From positions 1-64,000 of the forward strand of contig JANXWB010000025.1 of assembly GCA_025351345.1 (NCBI GenBank): DNA of 64,000 nt, in the 5' to 3' direction. Under the pieces are notes generated by a model that did no database searches, was not told where the DNA came from, and saw only the letters and a list, made by a program, of their open reading frames with translations. This DNA comes from Synechococcales cyanobacterium GL140_1_metabat_312 (GTDB taxonomy: Bacteria; Cyanobacteriota; Cyanobacteriia; Leptolyngbyales; Leptolyngbyaceae). This document shows positions 16,166 to 25,959 of the stretch, one piece after another. The position numbers were made by a program, and so were the translations under genes. Position 1 is the stretch's first letter. Every line of letters starts with the position of its first letter.

Positions 16166-17889
16166 CGATAGACATGACACCAGATCAGCCCAATTCAATA
16201 GAAATCAAAGCCATTCGCCCGCTGACCTTAGATGTCATTCATCGGATGGCAGCAGGTGAAGTGATTGATTCAGCGGCAGCGGTCGTTCGGGAATTGGTGG
16301 AAAATGCAATCGATGCAAACGCCAGTAGAATTGTGGTGTATCTATGGTTGGACCAGTGGAAGATTCACGTTATGGATAACGGCTGTGGTATTGATGTCGA
16401 AAATTTAACTACAATTGCACATCCCCACACTACTAATAAAATTTTAAATCAATCTGACTTATCAAACATCACAACTTTAGGATTTCGCGGAGAAGCCCTC
16501 CATAGCATCGCCCAATTTTCAGAATTGGACATTCTAAGTTGCATTCTAGATGCTGGTTGGTGCGCACAATATAACAATGAAGGTGAACTGGTTAAACTCG
16601 AAGAAACCGCGATCGCCCCTGGCACCATTATTCGAGTAACAGATTTATTTAAAAACTGGGAAACTCGCCGTACCGGATCACGTTCAATCAAGCAACAACT
16701 CAAACAAATTCAAACCTGTATTCAATCCATCGCCGTCGTTCATCCAGACCTAACCTTTCAAGTTTTTCAGGATGATCGCGAATGGTTGATGTTGGGCCAG
16801 ACTAAACAATGGATTCAACGATTACTGCAAATATTACCAACGGGAAGCTTAAATGATTTCAGCACCCTTCAAACCGATCGCATTGAATTAATCTTAGGAT
16901 TGCCCGATCGAATTTCGAGACGATCGCCCGATTGGATAAAAATAGCTGTAAACGGTCGAATTGTTCAACTCCCTACCATCCTTCAGACCATCATGGCGGC
17001 CCTACGAAAAATGCTGCCCCGCGATCGTTATCCGATCGTCCTAATTCATTTACACGTCCCACCCGCGCAAGTCGATTGGAACCGAGATCCTGCTAAATCG
17101 TCCTTATATTTACAAGACCTAGACAATTGGCAAACCCTAATCACTCAGAGCATCCAGCAAGCGCTTCAACTATCACAGCAGTTACTATCTGGGACCCGAA
17201 CCACAAATTTTCTGCGGGCTGCCGAGCAACGTGCCGGGTACGGCCTAGCGCGATCGATTGATCCTGCAACAGATAGCCCAATTGACGCATCGATCGAACC
17301 CAATTCTCAGATATCCAACACTACTGACCGATTGTTACCGAACAGCTTAAAAGCAATAGCGCAGGTCCGTAACACCTATATCTTGGCTGAACATAGTAGT
17401 GGCATGTATCTAATCGAACAACATATCGCTCATGAACGGATTTTGTACGAACAGATCTGCGATCGGTGGCAGGTAGTGCCAATTGAGCCATCCGTTATAC
17501 TGAGTGACCTCTCGACCCGTCAATTGGAACAGTTAGAAGGAATAGGTCTATTGGTAGACGAGTTTGGGGATAGATTGTGGGCCATCCGAACCATTCCAGA
17601 ACCCTTGCTTCACCGAGAAGATTGTGCCGCAGCCCTACTAGAACTGAGTCTAGGCGGGGATTTACAAACGGCCCAAGTCGCGATCGCCTGCCGAACCGCT
17701 ATTCGTAATGGCACCACCTTATCAAGCTCAGAACAACGTCGCCTCCTTGAACAATGGCAACAAACTCGTAATCCACACACCTGTCCCCATGGCCGCCCCA
17801 TCTACTTAGTCCTGCAAGAAACCGCATTAGCTCAATTTTTTCGTAGACCGTGGGTCATCGGAAAAAGCCATGGCCTTGAGTCGTCGTAA
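16162..17889 (+). CDS. mutL: DNA mismatch repair protein MutL
   Basis: This 575-aa GHKL ATPase has the MutL N-terminal motifs ELVENAIDA (residues 44-52), DNGCGI, HTTNKI and TLGFRGEAL. The C-terminal dimerisation/endonuclease domain has EQHIAHERILYE (about 419-430), ACRTAIRNG (about 511) and CPHGRP. These correspond to the endonuclease motif DQHA(X)2E(X)4E and associated metal-site motifs, with conservative D-to-E and A-to-I changes, so it is probably a nicking-type MutL, as expected in a lineage without MutH. It couples mismatch recognition by MutS to strand incision. The start overlaps the sbcD stop. The middle linker (about 340-390) is low in conservation, as usual. Confidence 0.95.
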   Translation: MTIDMTPDQPNSIEIKAIRPLTLDVIHRMAAGEVIDSAAAVVRELVENAIDANASRIVVYLWLDQWKIHVMDNGCGIDVENLTTIAHPHTTNKILNQSDLSNITTLGFRGEALHSIAQFSELDILSCILDAGWCAQYNNEGELVKLEETAIAPGTIIRVTDLFKNWETRRTGSRSIKQQLKQIQTCIQSIAVVHPDLTFQVFQDDREWLMLGQTKQWIQRLLQILPTGSLNDFSTLQTDRIELILGLPDRISRRSPDWIKIAVNGRIVQLPTILQTIMAALRKMLPRDRYPIVLIHLHVPPAQVDWNRDPAKSSLYLQDLDNWQTLITQSIQQALQLSQQLLSGTRTTNFLRAAEQRAGYGLARSIDPATDSPIDASIEPNSQISNTTDRLLPNSLKAIAQVRNTYILAEHSSGMYLIEQHIAHERILYEQICDRWQVVPIEPSVILSDLSTRQLEQLEGIGLLVDEFGDRLWAIRTIPEPLLHREDCAAALLELSLGGDLQTAQVAIACRTAIRNGTTLSSSEQRRLLEQWQQTRNPHTCPHGRPIYLVLQETALAQFFRRPWVIGKSHGLESS

Positions 17890-18335
17890 AGCTTTATCAG
17901 ATTTAGATGAATATAAGTTAGTAAAATGAAATAGCCACACTTAGACCTCTCTAGGATTTCACTGTCTTTCAACACTCTTTGATCTATGTTCAGAAAATAT
18001 TTTGTATGCAACATCAAATAGCTGAGGAATAGTCGAGGCGTCAAAGAATCAATGCCTGCGCAAGAATAGGCGTCATTAGTTATATTTTTTAGGAAAATGC
18101 TCTAGGAGACCTAATCTTTAGGCTAAGAGTTTCTAGGGAGCTTACAGATTTATTTTGGCTTTATGGAAATTTGTTAATCAGTAATAGTACGGTAAAGCTT
18201 GGTAGGTAGGCTTTCATCTCATCAGTTCCAAATGTTATCAATTGGACAGGAAAAAGCACACCGCAATCCAGATTTGATTTATCAATCGCTCGGATGCTAG
18301 TGACTATCTCTAACATTCAGATGGCTTCTTAGATC
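17890..18335. other. Intergenic region mutL to exopolysaccharide cluster
   Basis: This 446-base AT-rich stretch holds no convincing ORF, RNA gene or strong hairpin. It presumably contains the promoter of the exopolysaccharide cluster, but no -35/-10 pair stood out. A short inverted repeat, CCTAA-TCT-TTAGG, lies at 18110-18122. No JUMPstart/ops-like element was found. Confidence 0.4.
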
Positions 18336-19565
18336 ATGCGTAACCCTAGCCTCACTATTTTCTATCAATTCAACCCCTGGAATAGTACGATCGGCGGCAT
18401 TCAAACCGTCATCCGATCGTTCATTAAATACGCTCCAGAAGACTTCAATCTTCAACTGGTAGGAACGGGCGACGCAAGGAAAATGAAGATCGGCAAGTGG
18501 CATGACGAAATATTCGCAGGCAAAAAACTACGCTTTCTCCCAGTATTGGATTTGCCAGAAGATAATGTGCGAGGCCGAATTCCCACCACCGTTAAGTACA
18601 CCGCTGCCTTAATGTCCCACCGAATCGAGTCGGACTTCATGCATTTCCATCGCCTAGAGCCAACCTTGGCCGCAAAAGGCTGGAGCGGAGACAAGACCTT
18701 TTTCGTACACAACGATATTCATCAGCAAATGGCAGCGAAAGATGGCAAAAATGCGATTCTATGGCGACGGTTTCCGAAAGCCTATTTCACCCTAGAAGGC
18801 TGGCTCGTGAAGCAATTTGACGAAATCCTCTCTTGCAATTCTGAATCCGTCAGCCTCTACCAGCAGCAATATCCAGATTTGGCCCATCGAGTCTCCTTCA
18901 TCCGCAATACCGTCGATACAGAAGTCTGCAAGCCGCTTAGTGAAAACGATCGATCGGTCGCTCGGCGGAACTTCTCTCGAGAGCATGCCCTACCCGAAAC
19001 CACTCAGTATGTATTGTTCGCAGGACGGCTTCACCCTCAAAAAGACCCGCTATTGCTAGCCAAAACCATTGCAGCCCTTCAGGATCCTCAAGTTCATCTA
19101 CTGGTCGCTGGAGATGGAGAACTGGCCCCAGAGCTAAAAGCTGAAATTCTCCGCCTGAATCTATCGGCTCAAGTCACACTGTTGGGGGCCGTTAATTCAG
19201 TTAACCTCGTCAGACTGTACCAAATCGCCAATGCTTTAATCCTGACGAGCGAATTTGAAGGATTACCTTTAGTTGCATTAGAAGCACTGGCCTGCGGTAC
19301 GCCCATTGTGACGACAAGATGCGGCGAAACTCCAAAATTTCTCACCCCTCAGAGCGGCATGATTAGCGACGATCGGACCCCTGAAGCCATTGCCCGTGCG
19401 CTAAATCAAGTGATATCCAATCCGGACCACTATCCCCAAACTGCATGTGTTCGAGTTGCCGAACCATATAGTGCCCGTAAGGTTGTCGGCCAAGTTTACG
19501 AATCTATGCTTCACCGATGGCGTAACCAACAGCATGGACAACGGCAAACTCCGATCGCTGCATAA
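18336..19565 (+). CDS. Glycosyltransferase, GT4 family
   Basis: This 409-aa protein has the GT-B fold of GT4 enzymes. The C-terminal nucleotide-sugar half starts near residue 225 (YVLFAGRLHPQKDPLLLAK), and the EX7E signature is EFEGLPLVALEALACGTP near residue 305. The N-terminal half contains GGIQTVIRSF, the acceptor-side glycine motif, and HFHRLEP. It would transfer a sugar to a lipid-linked intermediate at the inner face of the cytoplasmic membrane. Donor and acceptor cannot be told from sequence. It is the first gene of the exopolysaccharide cluster, 81 bases upstream of a second GT4 gene. Confidence 0.88.
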   Translation: MRNPSLTIFYQFNPWNSTIGGIQTVIRSFIKYAPEDFNLQLVGTGDARKMKIGKWHDEIFAGKKLRFLPVLDLPEDNVRGRIPTTVKYTAALMSHRIESDFMHFHRLEPTLAAKGWSGDKTFFVHNDIHQQMAAKDGKNAILWRRFPKAYFTLEGWLVKQFDEILSCNSESVSLYQQQYPDLAHRVSFIRNTVDTEVCKPLSENDRSVARRNFSREHALPETTQYVLFAGRLHPQKDPLLLAKTIAALQDPQVHLLVAGDGELAPELKAEILRLNLSAQVTLLGAVNSVNLVRLYQIANALILTSEFEGLPLVALEALACGTPIVTTRCGETPKFLTPQSGMISDDRTPEAIARALNQVISNPDHYPQTACVRVAEPYSARKVVGQVYESMLHRWRNQQHGQRQTPIAA

Positions 19566-19646
19566 CAGCCATAACGTCTGCATAACACTCGAATTTCTGT
19601 ATTTACTCATCTTACTTACCACTTACCTACTAGGACACAGTTGATC

Positions 19647-20804
19647 ATGAAAATTGCAGTCATCGGCGCTAAAGGTCTTCCTCCCAAACAAGGTGGCATT
19701 GAACACTATTGCGCAGGCGTTTACCCTCGTATGGTCGCGCAGGGTCATGAGGTGGATTTATTTGGCCGATCGTCCTACACTGAGTCCCCAGCATTCCATT
19801 GTGATGACTTCCAAGGCGTACGGACAATCTCCATGCCATCGTTAGGAATGCGCGGAATGGATGCCTTTGTTGGCTCTGCAATGGGCGCGTTGATGGCCAG
19901 CCGCAAGCATTACGACATTATTCATTTCCATGCCCTTGGCCCATCATTATTCACCTGTCTCCCCAAGCTAGCCACCCGCAGCAAAATTGTTGTTACCTGC
20001 CAAGGACTCGACTGGCAGCGCGATAAGTGGGGCAAGCTTCCCAGCCGATTGATCCGTCTTGGAGAACAAGCTGCTGCGAAATATGCAGATGGTCTGGTCG
20101 TGGTGTCCGACGACCTCCGTCAATACTTCCAACGCACCTACTCCCGCGATGCAACGTACATTCCCAATGCACCTGGAACTTATGCAGCATCTGATTCTAG
20201 CTTTGCTTTTGGCAAGTCTCTAGGTCTCGAACAAGGCAAATACATGATCTATCTCGGTCGTTTGGTGCCTGAAAAATGCCCCGATTTATTAATTCAAGCC
20301 TTCCGTAAACTCAAAAATACAGGCTGGAAATTAGTACTCGTCGGCGGGACTAGCGACACTAATGGCTTTACTTCCGAGCTTCAAGCGCTCTCCCAAGGGT
20401 CCTCGGACATCGTGTTTACTGGCGAATTGCAAGGTGCACGACTCGCTGAAATTGTCCGTGGTGCTGGGCTATTTACCTTACCTTCTAACCTAGAAGGCTT
20501 ACCGCTTGCCATGCTTGAGGGAATGCAAGAAGGTCTACCTGTCGTCGCCAGCAACATCCCACCCCACCGCCAATTGATTGGTGACGATCGCGGACTATTG
20601 TTCCAAGCTGGAGATATTGATTCCTGCGTTGCGGCATTAACTTGGGCCATCGATCATCCCGGTGAAATGCGCAGCATGGGCGATCGTGGACAACATCATG
20701 TCAAGTCCTATTACACCTGGGACCAGATCACCCGCGACAACTTAAATCTCTACAAGTCTCTCATCAGCACCAAGGTGAATCAAAAAGTCGCGGTTACTGC
20801 ATAA
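19647..20804 (+). CDS. Glycosyltransferase, GT4 family
   Basis: The 385-aa product is a second GT4 enzyme. It starts MKIAVIGAKGLPPKQGGIEHY, a glycine-rich opening common in exopolysaccharide GT4s. The catalytic half begins near residue 190 (YMIYLGRLVPEKCPDLLIQAF) and has the EX7E signature in LEGLPLAMLEGMQEGLP. It probably acts after the upstream glycosyltransferase in building the repeat unit of a secreted polysaccharide. The longest ORF uses a TTG at 19641; the ATG at 19647 gives the canonical N-terminus. About 210 bases separate it from the Wzc-like gene, including a weak hairpin. Confidence 0.88.
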   Translation: MKIAVIGAKGLPPKQGGIEHYCAGVYPRMVAQGHEVDLFGRSSYTESPAFHCDDFQGVRTISMPSLGMRGMDAFVGSAMGALMASRKHYDIIHFHALGPSLFTCLPKLATRSKIVVTCQGLDWQRDKWGKLPSRLIRLGEQAAAKYADGLVVVSDDLRQYFQRTYSRDATYIPNAPGTYAASDSSFAFGKSLGLEQGKYMIYLGRLVPEKCPDLLIQAFRKLKNTGWKLVLVGGTSDTNGFTSELQALSQGSSDIVFTGELQGARLAEIVRGAGLFTLPSNLEGLPLAMLEGMQEGLPVVASNIPPHRQLIGDDRGLLFQAGDIDSCVAALTWAIDHPGEMRSMGDRGQHHVKSYYTWDQITRDNLNLYKSLISTKVNQKVAVTA

Positions 20805-20808
20805 TAAG

Positions 20809-20833
20809 AACCAGAATTAAGAAAATTTTGGTT
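20809..20833 (+). terminator. Weak hairpin after second GT4 gene
   Basis: AACCAGAATT and AATTTTGGTT pair over 10 bp with one G-U, around a 5-base loop, 5 bases after the glycosyltransferase stop. No T-run follows, so it may be a weak or partial terminator or a mRNA-stabilising hairpin. Confidence 0.3.
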
Positions 20834-21017
20834 AATAGTGTCCTATAAACGTTGCAGTATGGAGATAAAAGGCTAGTTGTCTAATCTATCTCCCAATGAA
20901 TTCTCCTAGTGCATTACCAAGTCAGCGAATTCTCTTTTCTTGCACGAAATACATACAACCATCGTTAAGACCAGGAAATCCTAGTCTTTAACCCTCCACC
21001 CCAGTGGTTTACCCGAA

Positions 21018-23144
21018 ATGCCCCAGTTTTCTCCCGCTCTTCTGAAACGTCACGCCTTACCTGTTTGCATGACTCTCTGTGCGGCGATCGGGGCAGCACT
21101 TTTCTATGGGCAAAAAGCACCTCGTAGCTATGAGTCATCCGCCCGGCTAGTATTGGACGATCGAACCCGTAGTATCTCTGAACTAGGCCGAAATTTAACA
21201 AAACTGCCTGATAATGTACCCGGTGGATCCACAGCGATCGCAACCCAAGCTGAGCTAATTAAATCTGAAGGAGTTCTAAGACGGGCCTTAGCCGCCATGT
21301 TACCCCCTGGTCAGAGCGAGGATCGCAGTCGCAAATTAACCGTTATGGATCTGAGTCGGGCGCTGAAGGTCAAGATTCTGCCTGCGACCAACCTGTTAGA
21401 TGTTTCTTATCAGAATAATGATCCTGAACTGGTCGCTAAAGTATTGAACGCTGTAGCAGACGCAACGGTTAAAGAAGACGCTAACTCTATTCGACGGGAA
21501 GCCTCGACAGTCCGTGAATTTCTAGAGAAAAATGTTCCAGTTCAGCAATCTCAAGTCCTTGAGGCCGAGGCAATTGAAAGTCGCTACCGTCAAGACACCG
21601 GGGCTGTCGCCTTAGAAAACCAAACCCAAAGTCTGGTGACTAGCCTTGCAGATGTAGAAAATCAAGAACGAACCGTCGTGGCGCAGTTGCGAGAGTCGGC
21701 AACAAAAGGAGCCTTGGTTCAACAAGTCACAGGGGTAAATAATCCCGGAACTGCCTATGCTGCAACCCGTGTGGGACAAGACGAGCAGCTTAAAGCTATA
21801 AGACTTCGCTTAGCGGAAATTGAAATTAAAGTCAACGAAACCCGATCGCGCCTAGGCGATCAACATCCTGACTTATTGGCCGTGATCGAACAGCGCAACG
21901 AAATGCAAAAATCTTACAATGCACGAGTGGCAGAAGTGTTGCCAGATGGCCAAAACCAGCCGCAAGCAAGCCAATCCGCTACCGATGAAGTGAGTAAAGG
22001 TATTCTGTCTCAGTACATCACTGGAGAAATCGATCGGACGGCTCTTGAACAAAAACTGAAAACACTACAAACCGCCAAAGCTGATCTGCAAAGCCGAATT
22101 GCCCAGATTCCAGAAAAACAACAGGGGCTATCCGCCGTCACCCGTCAACGCGAAGAGAAATCATTGTCCCTTAAGGGCATTCAAACCAAACTCGAAGAAG
22201 CTCGGATTGCAGAAGCTCAGTTGATTAGTAATATTCGGGTACTCGATCGGGCCGAAGTTCCCACCAAACCATCCTCTCCTCAGCAGACTGTAATTATGGC
22301 TGTAGCGATCGCAGCGGGCCTAGTTTTAGCGATCGGACTGTCATTGTTATTAGAATTGCTGGACAACACATTGCGAGATCCAAAAGAACTTCCTGGCCTA
22401 ACAGATATTCCAATTTTAGGTAAATTGCCGAAGCTTCCCTTTAAGCCAACTTACGCGCGGCTGGACCAATTTCTCGATATGCCGAACCTAGTAGAACCTT
22501 ACCGGATGCTACTTAAAGCGCTCGATCGTCGCCTTGTCCAACGCCCAAAAATTATTTTGGTGAGCAGCGTTATGGAAGGCGAAGGTAAATCTAACTTAGT
22601 CGCGTATCTTGGGGCCGTGGCGGCGAGCTTATCCTATCGAACTTTAGTAATTGATACGGATTGCGCTCAGGCAATGCAACATACATTGTTGGGCGTTTCG
22701 GCGACACCAGGATTTTCCAATGCGATCGTCAACAGGGCTGAGTTTAAGGATGTTGTTAAATCAACGGCGATTGAGAACCTATTCATCATGCCCTACGGAG
22801 AACTACCCAAACGTCCTGCCACCATCATGGAATCCACGGCGTTACCCAAGCTGTTGGAGACTATCGGGAATGAGTTTGATTTAGTCCTTGTGGATACGTC
22901 GGTGTTGAGCCGTAGTGTTGATGCCGTTACGCTCCATCCGTATGTAGGCGGCATGATTATCTCGACACGCCCAGACCATACGCGTCGGGATATTTTGAAA
23001 CAGCTTTTATTAGATTTAAAAGATGCTCAAATTGAACCTTTGGGTCTTGTCGTCAATCACAATGTAGATACACCATCTCACGAAATTCCACCTATGTTGC
23101 GATCGACATCCCGTACTGATCACTCTGTTTCACCTATTTTGTAG
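21018..23144 (+). CDS. Wzc/Wzz-like polysaccharide co-polymerase with divergent tyrosine-kinase domain
   Basis: This 708-aa protein has the PCP-2a layout: membrane helix 1 (about 13-30), a Wzz domain with long helical coils (about 160-410), membrane helix 2 (about 424-446) with the following Pro-Leu-rich entry to the kinase (LPGLTDIPILGKLPK), then a BY-kinase domain (510-680). The kinase motifs are eroded: Walker A reads SSVMEGEGKSN (516-526; Lys and Ser kept), Walker A' keeps DxD but lacks the usual Arg, and Walker B reads LVLVDTS rather than DxPP. There is no C-terminal tyrosine cluster. It probably controls chain length and export of exopolysaccharide with the Wza-like protein downstream; kinase activity is doubtful. 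Confidence 0.85.
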   Translation: MPQFSPALLKRHALPVCMTLCAAIGAALFYGQKAPRSYESSARLVLDDRTRSISELGRNLTKLPDNVPGGSTAIATQAELIKSEGVLRRALAAMLPPGQSEDRSRKLTVMDLSRALKVKILPATNLLDVSYQNNDPELVAKVLNAVADATVKEDANSIRREASTVREFLEKNVPVQQSQVLEAEAIESRYRQDTGAVALENQTQSLVTSLADVENQERTVVAQLRESATKGALVQQVTGVNNPGTAYAATRVGQDEQLKAIRLRLAEIEIKVNETRSRLGDQHPDLLAVIEQRNEMQKSYNARVAEVLPDGQNQPQASQSATDEVSKGILSQYITGEIDRTALEQKLKTLQTAKADLQSRIAQIPEKQQGLSAVTRQREEKSLSLKGIQTKLEEARIAEAQLISNIRVLDRAEVPTKPSSPQQTVIMAVAIAAGLVLAIGLSLLLELLDNTLRDPKELPGLTDIPILGKLPKLPFKPTYARLDQFLDMPNLVEPYRMLLKALDRRLVQRPKIILVSSVMEGEGKSNLVAYLGAVAASLSYRTLVIDTDCAQAMQHTLLGVSATPGFSNAIVNRAEFKDVVKSTAIENLFIMPYGELPKRPATIMESTALPKLLETIGNEFDLVLVDTSVLSRSVDAVTLHPYVGGMIISTRPDHTRRDILKQLLLDLKDAQIEPLGLVVNHNVDTPSHEIPPMLRSTSRTDHSVSPIL

Positions 23145-23213
23145 ATTTATTTGTTCTAAATCTATTTGTTCTAAATCTATTGTCCTGAATCTGTTCTTCT
23201 AAATTTTTATACT

Positions 23214-24392
23214 ATGAAATTTCAACTTGCTGCGAGTTACGGACTATTTTTTCTAAGTACGATCACCCCCACGATCGCCGCTCCAATCCCTTCAGAATTA
23301 TCAACGCCGTCACCCACTCCGTCGTCAACTCCGCCGTCAATTCTACCGACTGTCAGCCCATCAATTACTCCTACTTTTTCAACCGATACAAGCAGTCCAT
23401 TACCCGCGAGTGCGACGACAGTAATCAAGTCAATAAAGTCAGGAATAAATTCGGGGCAACTCAGTGATGTGATTCCATTAAAGTCAGGCGATCGGATTCG
23501 GTTGACAGTTGTGGGCTTTCCCGACATGACCGGAGAGCAAATCATTCTTTCCGACGGAACCATTCAACTCCCTCTGGCTGGATCTATTCCGATCGCAGGA
23601 CTCACACCGGGGTCGGCCAGTACCGCCATCATAAACTCACTTCAGCCCTACGTTCGTCGTCCCCAAGTCAGCATTGTCGTGTTGGCCCTCAGTCCGTTAC
23701 GGGTCAATGTAATTGGAGAAGTGCTTCAGCCCGGACCACGGACTTTAGAACCCACTAAAAATCAAACCAGTAGCTATGGCTTACCCACCATTTCGCCTAT
23801 TACTCTGAGCGATGCTGTCAACATTGCCGGGGGAATTACACCGAATGCAGACCTGCGAAATGTGATCATTCGACGAACAACCGTCCAGTCCCCAGGTCCC
23901 GGTGAGCCTTTGGTGGCCATGCGATCGGATGTGAAAGTAGATCTGTGGCAAGTATTACAAAGCGGCGACCTAGATGCGGATCCACGGCTCAACTACGGTG
24001 ACGAAATTTTAATTCCTACTGCATTAATTAGCACTCCAGAACAACAAGCCTTACTCAAATCAACCTTTGCCCCCACTCGAATTCGGGTACAGGTGGCGGG
24101 GGAAGTGCAGCGGGCGGGCCAAGTGGAAGTCTCGGCAAATTCGGGAGTGAGTCAAGCGATCGCAGCAGCAGGCGGCCCAACGCGAGATGCGAAAAGTCGT
24201 GACATTGTGCTCTATCGCACGAGTCCTGAGGGTCGAGTTGAATCTCAGAAATTTGACTTTGGCAAAGACTCCATTGCCTTACGGGACGGCGATCTAATTG
24301 TGGTCGGCCAAACTGGAAGTAGCAAAATCCTGGACTTCTTAGGGAAACTAATTTCACCCCTTAGCCCGTTCATCAACCTCATTCGTTTTTAG
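23214..24392 (+). CDS. Polysaccharide export protein, Wza-like (Poly_export and SLBB domains)
   Basis: The 392-aa protein has a signal peptide (residues 1-22) and a long Pro/Ser/Thr-rich linker (about 25-85). A polysaccharide-export domain follows at about 88-165 (LKSGDRIRLTVVGFPDMTG), then two SLBB-type beta-grasp segments (about 168-250, LRVNVIGEVLQPG; and about 285-365, IRVQVAGEVQRAG). Near the C-terminus is a short hydrophobic stretch. Wza-type proteins form the outer-membrane channel that works with Wzc-like co-polymerases. No lipobox Cys is seen, which departs from enteric Wza. It lies 69 bases downstream of the co-polymerase gene and 8 bases upstream of the polymerase/ligase gene, supporting one transcription unit. 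Confidence 0.85.
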   Translation: MKFQLAASYGLFFLSTITPTIAAPIPSELSTPSPTPSSTPPSILPTVSPSITPTFSTDTSSPLPASATTVIKSIKSGINSGQLSDVIPLKSGDRIRLTVVGFPDMTGEQIILSDGTIQLPLAGSIPIAGLTPGSASTAIINSLQPYVRRPQVSIVVLALSPLRVNVIGEVLQPGPRTLEPTKNQTSSYGLPTISPITLSDAVNIAGGITPNADLRNVIIRRTTVQSPGPGEPLVAMRSDVKVDLWQVLQSGDLDADPRLNYGDEILIPTALISTPEQQALLKSTFAPTRIRVQVAGEVQRAGQVEVSANSGVSQAIAAAGGPTRDAKSRDIVLYRTSPEGRVESQKFDFGKDSIALRDGDLIVVGQTGSSKILDFLGKLISPLSPFINLIRF

Positions 24393-24400
24393 GCCCAGTC

Positions 24401-25882
24401 ATGTACACCGAGCATTCCTCAAAACCTGCGGCAATTTGGCTTCCCTGGCTAATTACAATAGTGGGATTAGTTGTAGGGACTGGACTGGGGCTAGCTTCTG
24501 GTGCGCAGCCGTTGCTGTTGGGCGGTGCGATCGGCGCAATTTTATTTGTCATGACCTTCTTTTTAAAATTTGAAGTAGTGGTCATTGGACTATTGATTTT
24601 GAGAACGGCGATCGATTGTTTTGTGACGCTTCAATTACCAACCGTGTTTGCGATCGGGATCGATGCTCTAACCATTCTGTATTTGATTGTTCAATTATTT
24701 CGACGACAGACGATTCAAACGGATTGGTTTTTTTGGTGGTTTTTCGGGTGGTGGCTTTTTCAAGGACTATGGCTTGTGCTGATGGTTTTAGGCGGACTAG
24801 GATTGGGAGCTGGCTTTTTAGCCGATAGTATTCGGGAATGGATTCGTATTTTTTCGTGGGTCGTAGCGTACTTCTTAGCCATGCAAATGAAAGGGAAAAT
24901 TAAACCGAGAACTTTTATCTATGGATTGTTCTGGTCTTTGGTTGCGCCCTTGACTGTGGCGGTAATACAAATCATTGCACCGAACGTATTGCCGGGAGAT
25001 TTAAATCTCAATGGAAGTAGTATGCAAGGAATGGACGGGCCAGCGTCTGAAGGAGCCAGAATCCGAGGGACTCTCGGCCATCCAAACTCATTTGTCACCT
25101 ATACCTTTATGTTTATGTCCTTAACTCAGTGGCGATTGTCTCAGGAAAAAAATAAGTTATTTTGGGGAATATTACTCGGCTTACTGGCTTTTTTCTTCGT
25201 TAGTGCTAAGGCGCTTTATAGCTTGATGATGTTGGCCGTTTTAATTTTAGTCTTGATCGCCCCTCGATTGAGTATTTTGAAAATGGTCGGCGGGATTATC
25301 TTTTTTATATTAATAATTTCACTGTTCGGAAGTACTGAATTTGGCCAGGAACGCCTTGGCTCGATCGGAAAAACACCCTTACTTAATCCTGATATTGACG
25401 TTACCCGTGCCATTTTGCTTTCAAAAGGAGACAATAACAGTTTTAATTGGCGGATTGCTCAGTGGTATCAACTGCTGGGGGAATTCAACCTATTTCCTTG
25501 GTTTGGGTATGGTTTAGGCGTAAGTATTAAAATCAGCACAAATAATCTTCTTCCCCACAATGATTATGTTCGAGCGTTGGTGGAAGGCGGTGTCGTTGGG
25601 TTTGCAAGCTTTATGAGCTTCATGACGATGCAGATAGTAAGACTAGTACAGCTTTGGCGGAATGCTTGGAATAACTCAGTACAACGGGGATTTTGTTTGG
25701 CATTATTAGCAATCTTTATGGCCTTACCCGCTGCAATGTTGACAGAAAACATTTGGACCCATACGATGCTATTTTTCTATCTTTATACATTCATGGCGAT
25801 CGCAGGATGGGATTGGTCGGAGACGAATGAGCCGGGTAGTCAAGTCAAGACTCCTCGTGTTTTAGGCCAAAATAGAATCTGA
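24401..25882 (+). CDS. O-antigen ligase/polymerase family membrane protein (Wzy-like)
   Basis: This 493-aa protein has about 11-12 hydrophobic helices spread along its length. It has the features of the O-antigen ligase/polymerase family: a large periplasmic loop before the last helices, a conserved GHPNSF near residue 230 and [15 protein letters not shown] near residue 385. Members either polymerise repeat units (Wzy) or ligate polysaccharide to an acceptor (WaaL). Position between Wza-like and flippase genes favours a Wzy role in exopolysaccharide synthesis. The ATG follows the export gene stop by 8 bases. Codon use and composition look like the neighbours. Confidence 0.82.
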   Translation: MYTEHSSKPAAIWLPWLITIVGLVVGTGLGLASGAQPLLLGGAIGAILFVMTFFLKFEVVVIGLLILRTAIDCFVTLQLPTVFAIGIDALTILYLIVQLFRRQTIQTDWFFWWFFGWWLFQGLWLVLMVLGGLGLGAGFLADSIREWIRIFSWVVAYFLAMQMKGKIKPRTFIYGLFWSLVAPLTVAVIQIIAPNVLPGDLNLNGSSMQGMDGPASEGARIRGTLGHPNSFVTYTFMFMSLTQWRLSQEKNKLFWGILLGLLAFFFVSAKALYSLMMLAVLILVLIAPRLSILKMVGGIIFFILIISLFGSTEFGQERLGSIGKTPLLNPDIDVTRAILLSKGDNNSFNWRIAQWYQLLGEFNLFPWFGYGLGVSIKISTNNLLPHNDYVRALVEGGVVGFASFMSFMTMQIVRLVQLWRNAWNNSVQRGFCLALLAIFMALPAAMLTENIWTHTMLFFYLYTFMAIAGWDWSETNEPGSQVKTPRVLGQNRI

Positions 25883-25959
25883 GATTTTTACTTCTTAATG
25901 TATTCATTCTGAAACAACGCTCACGATTGTTCAACATCACAGGGAGTAAACAAAATTTT

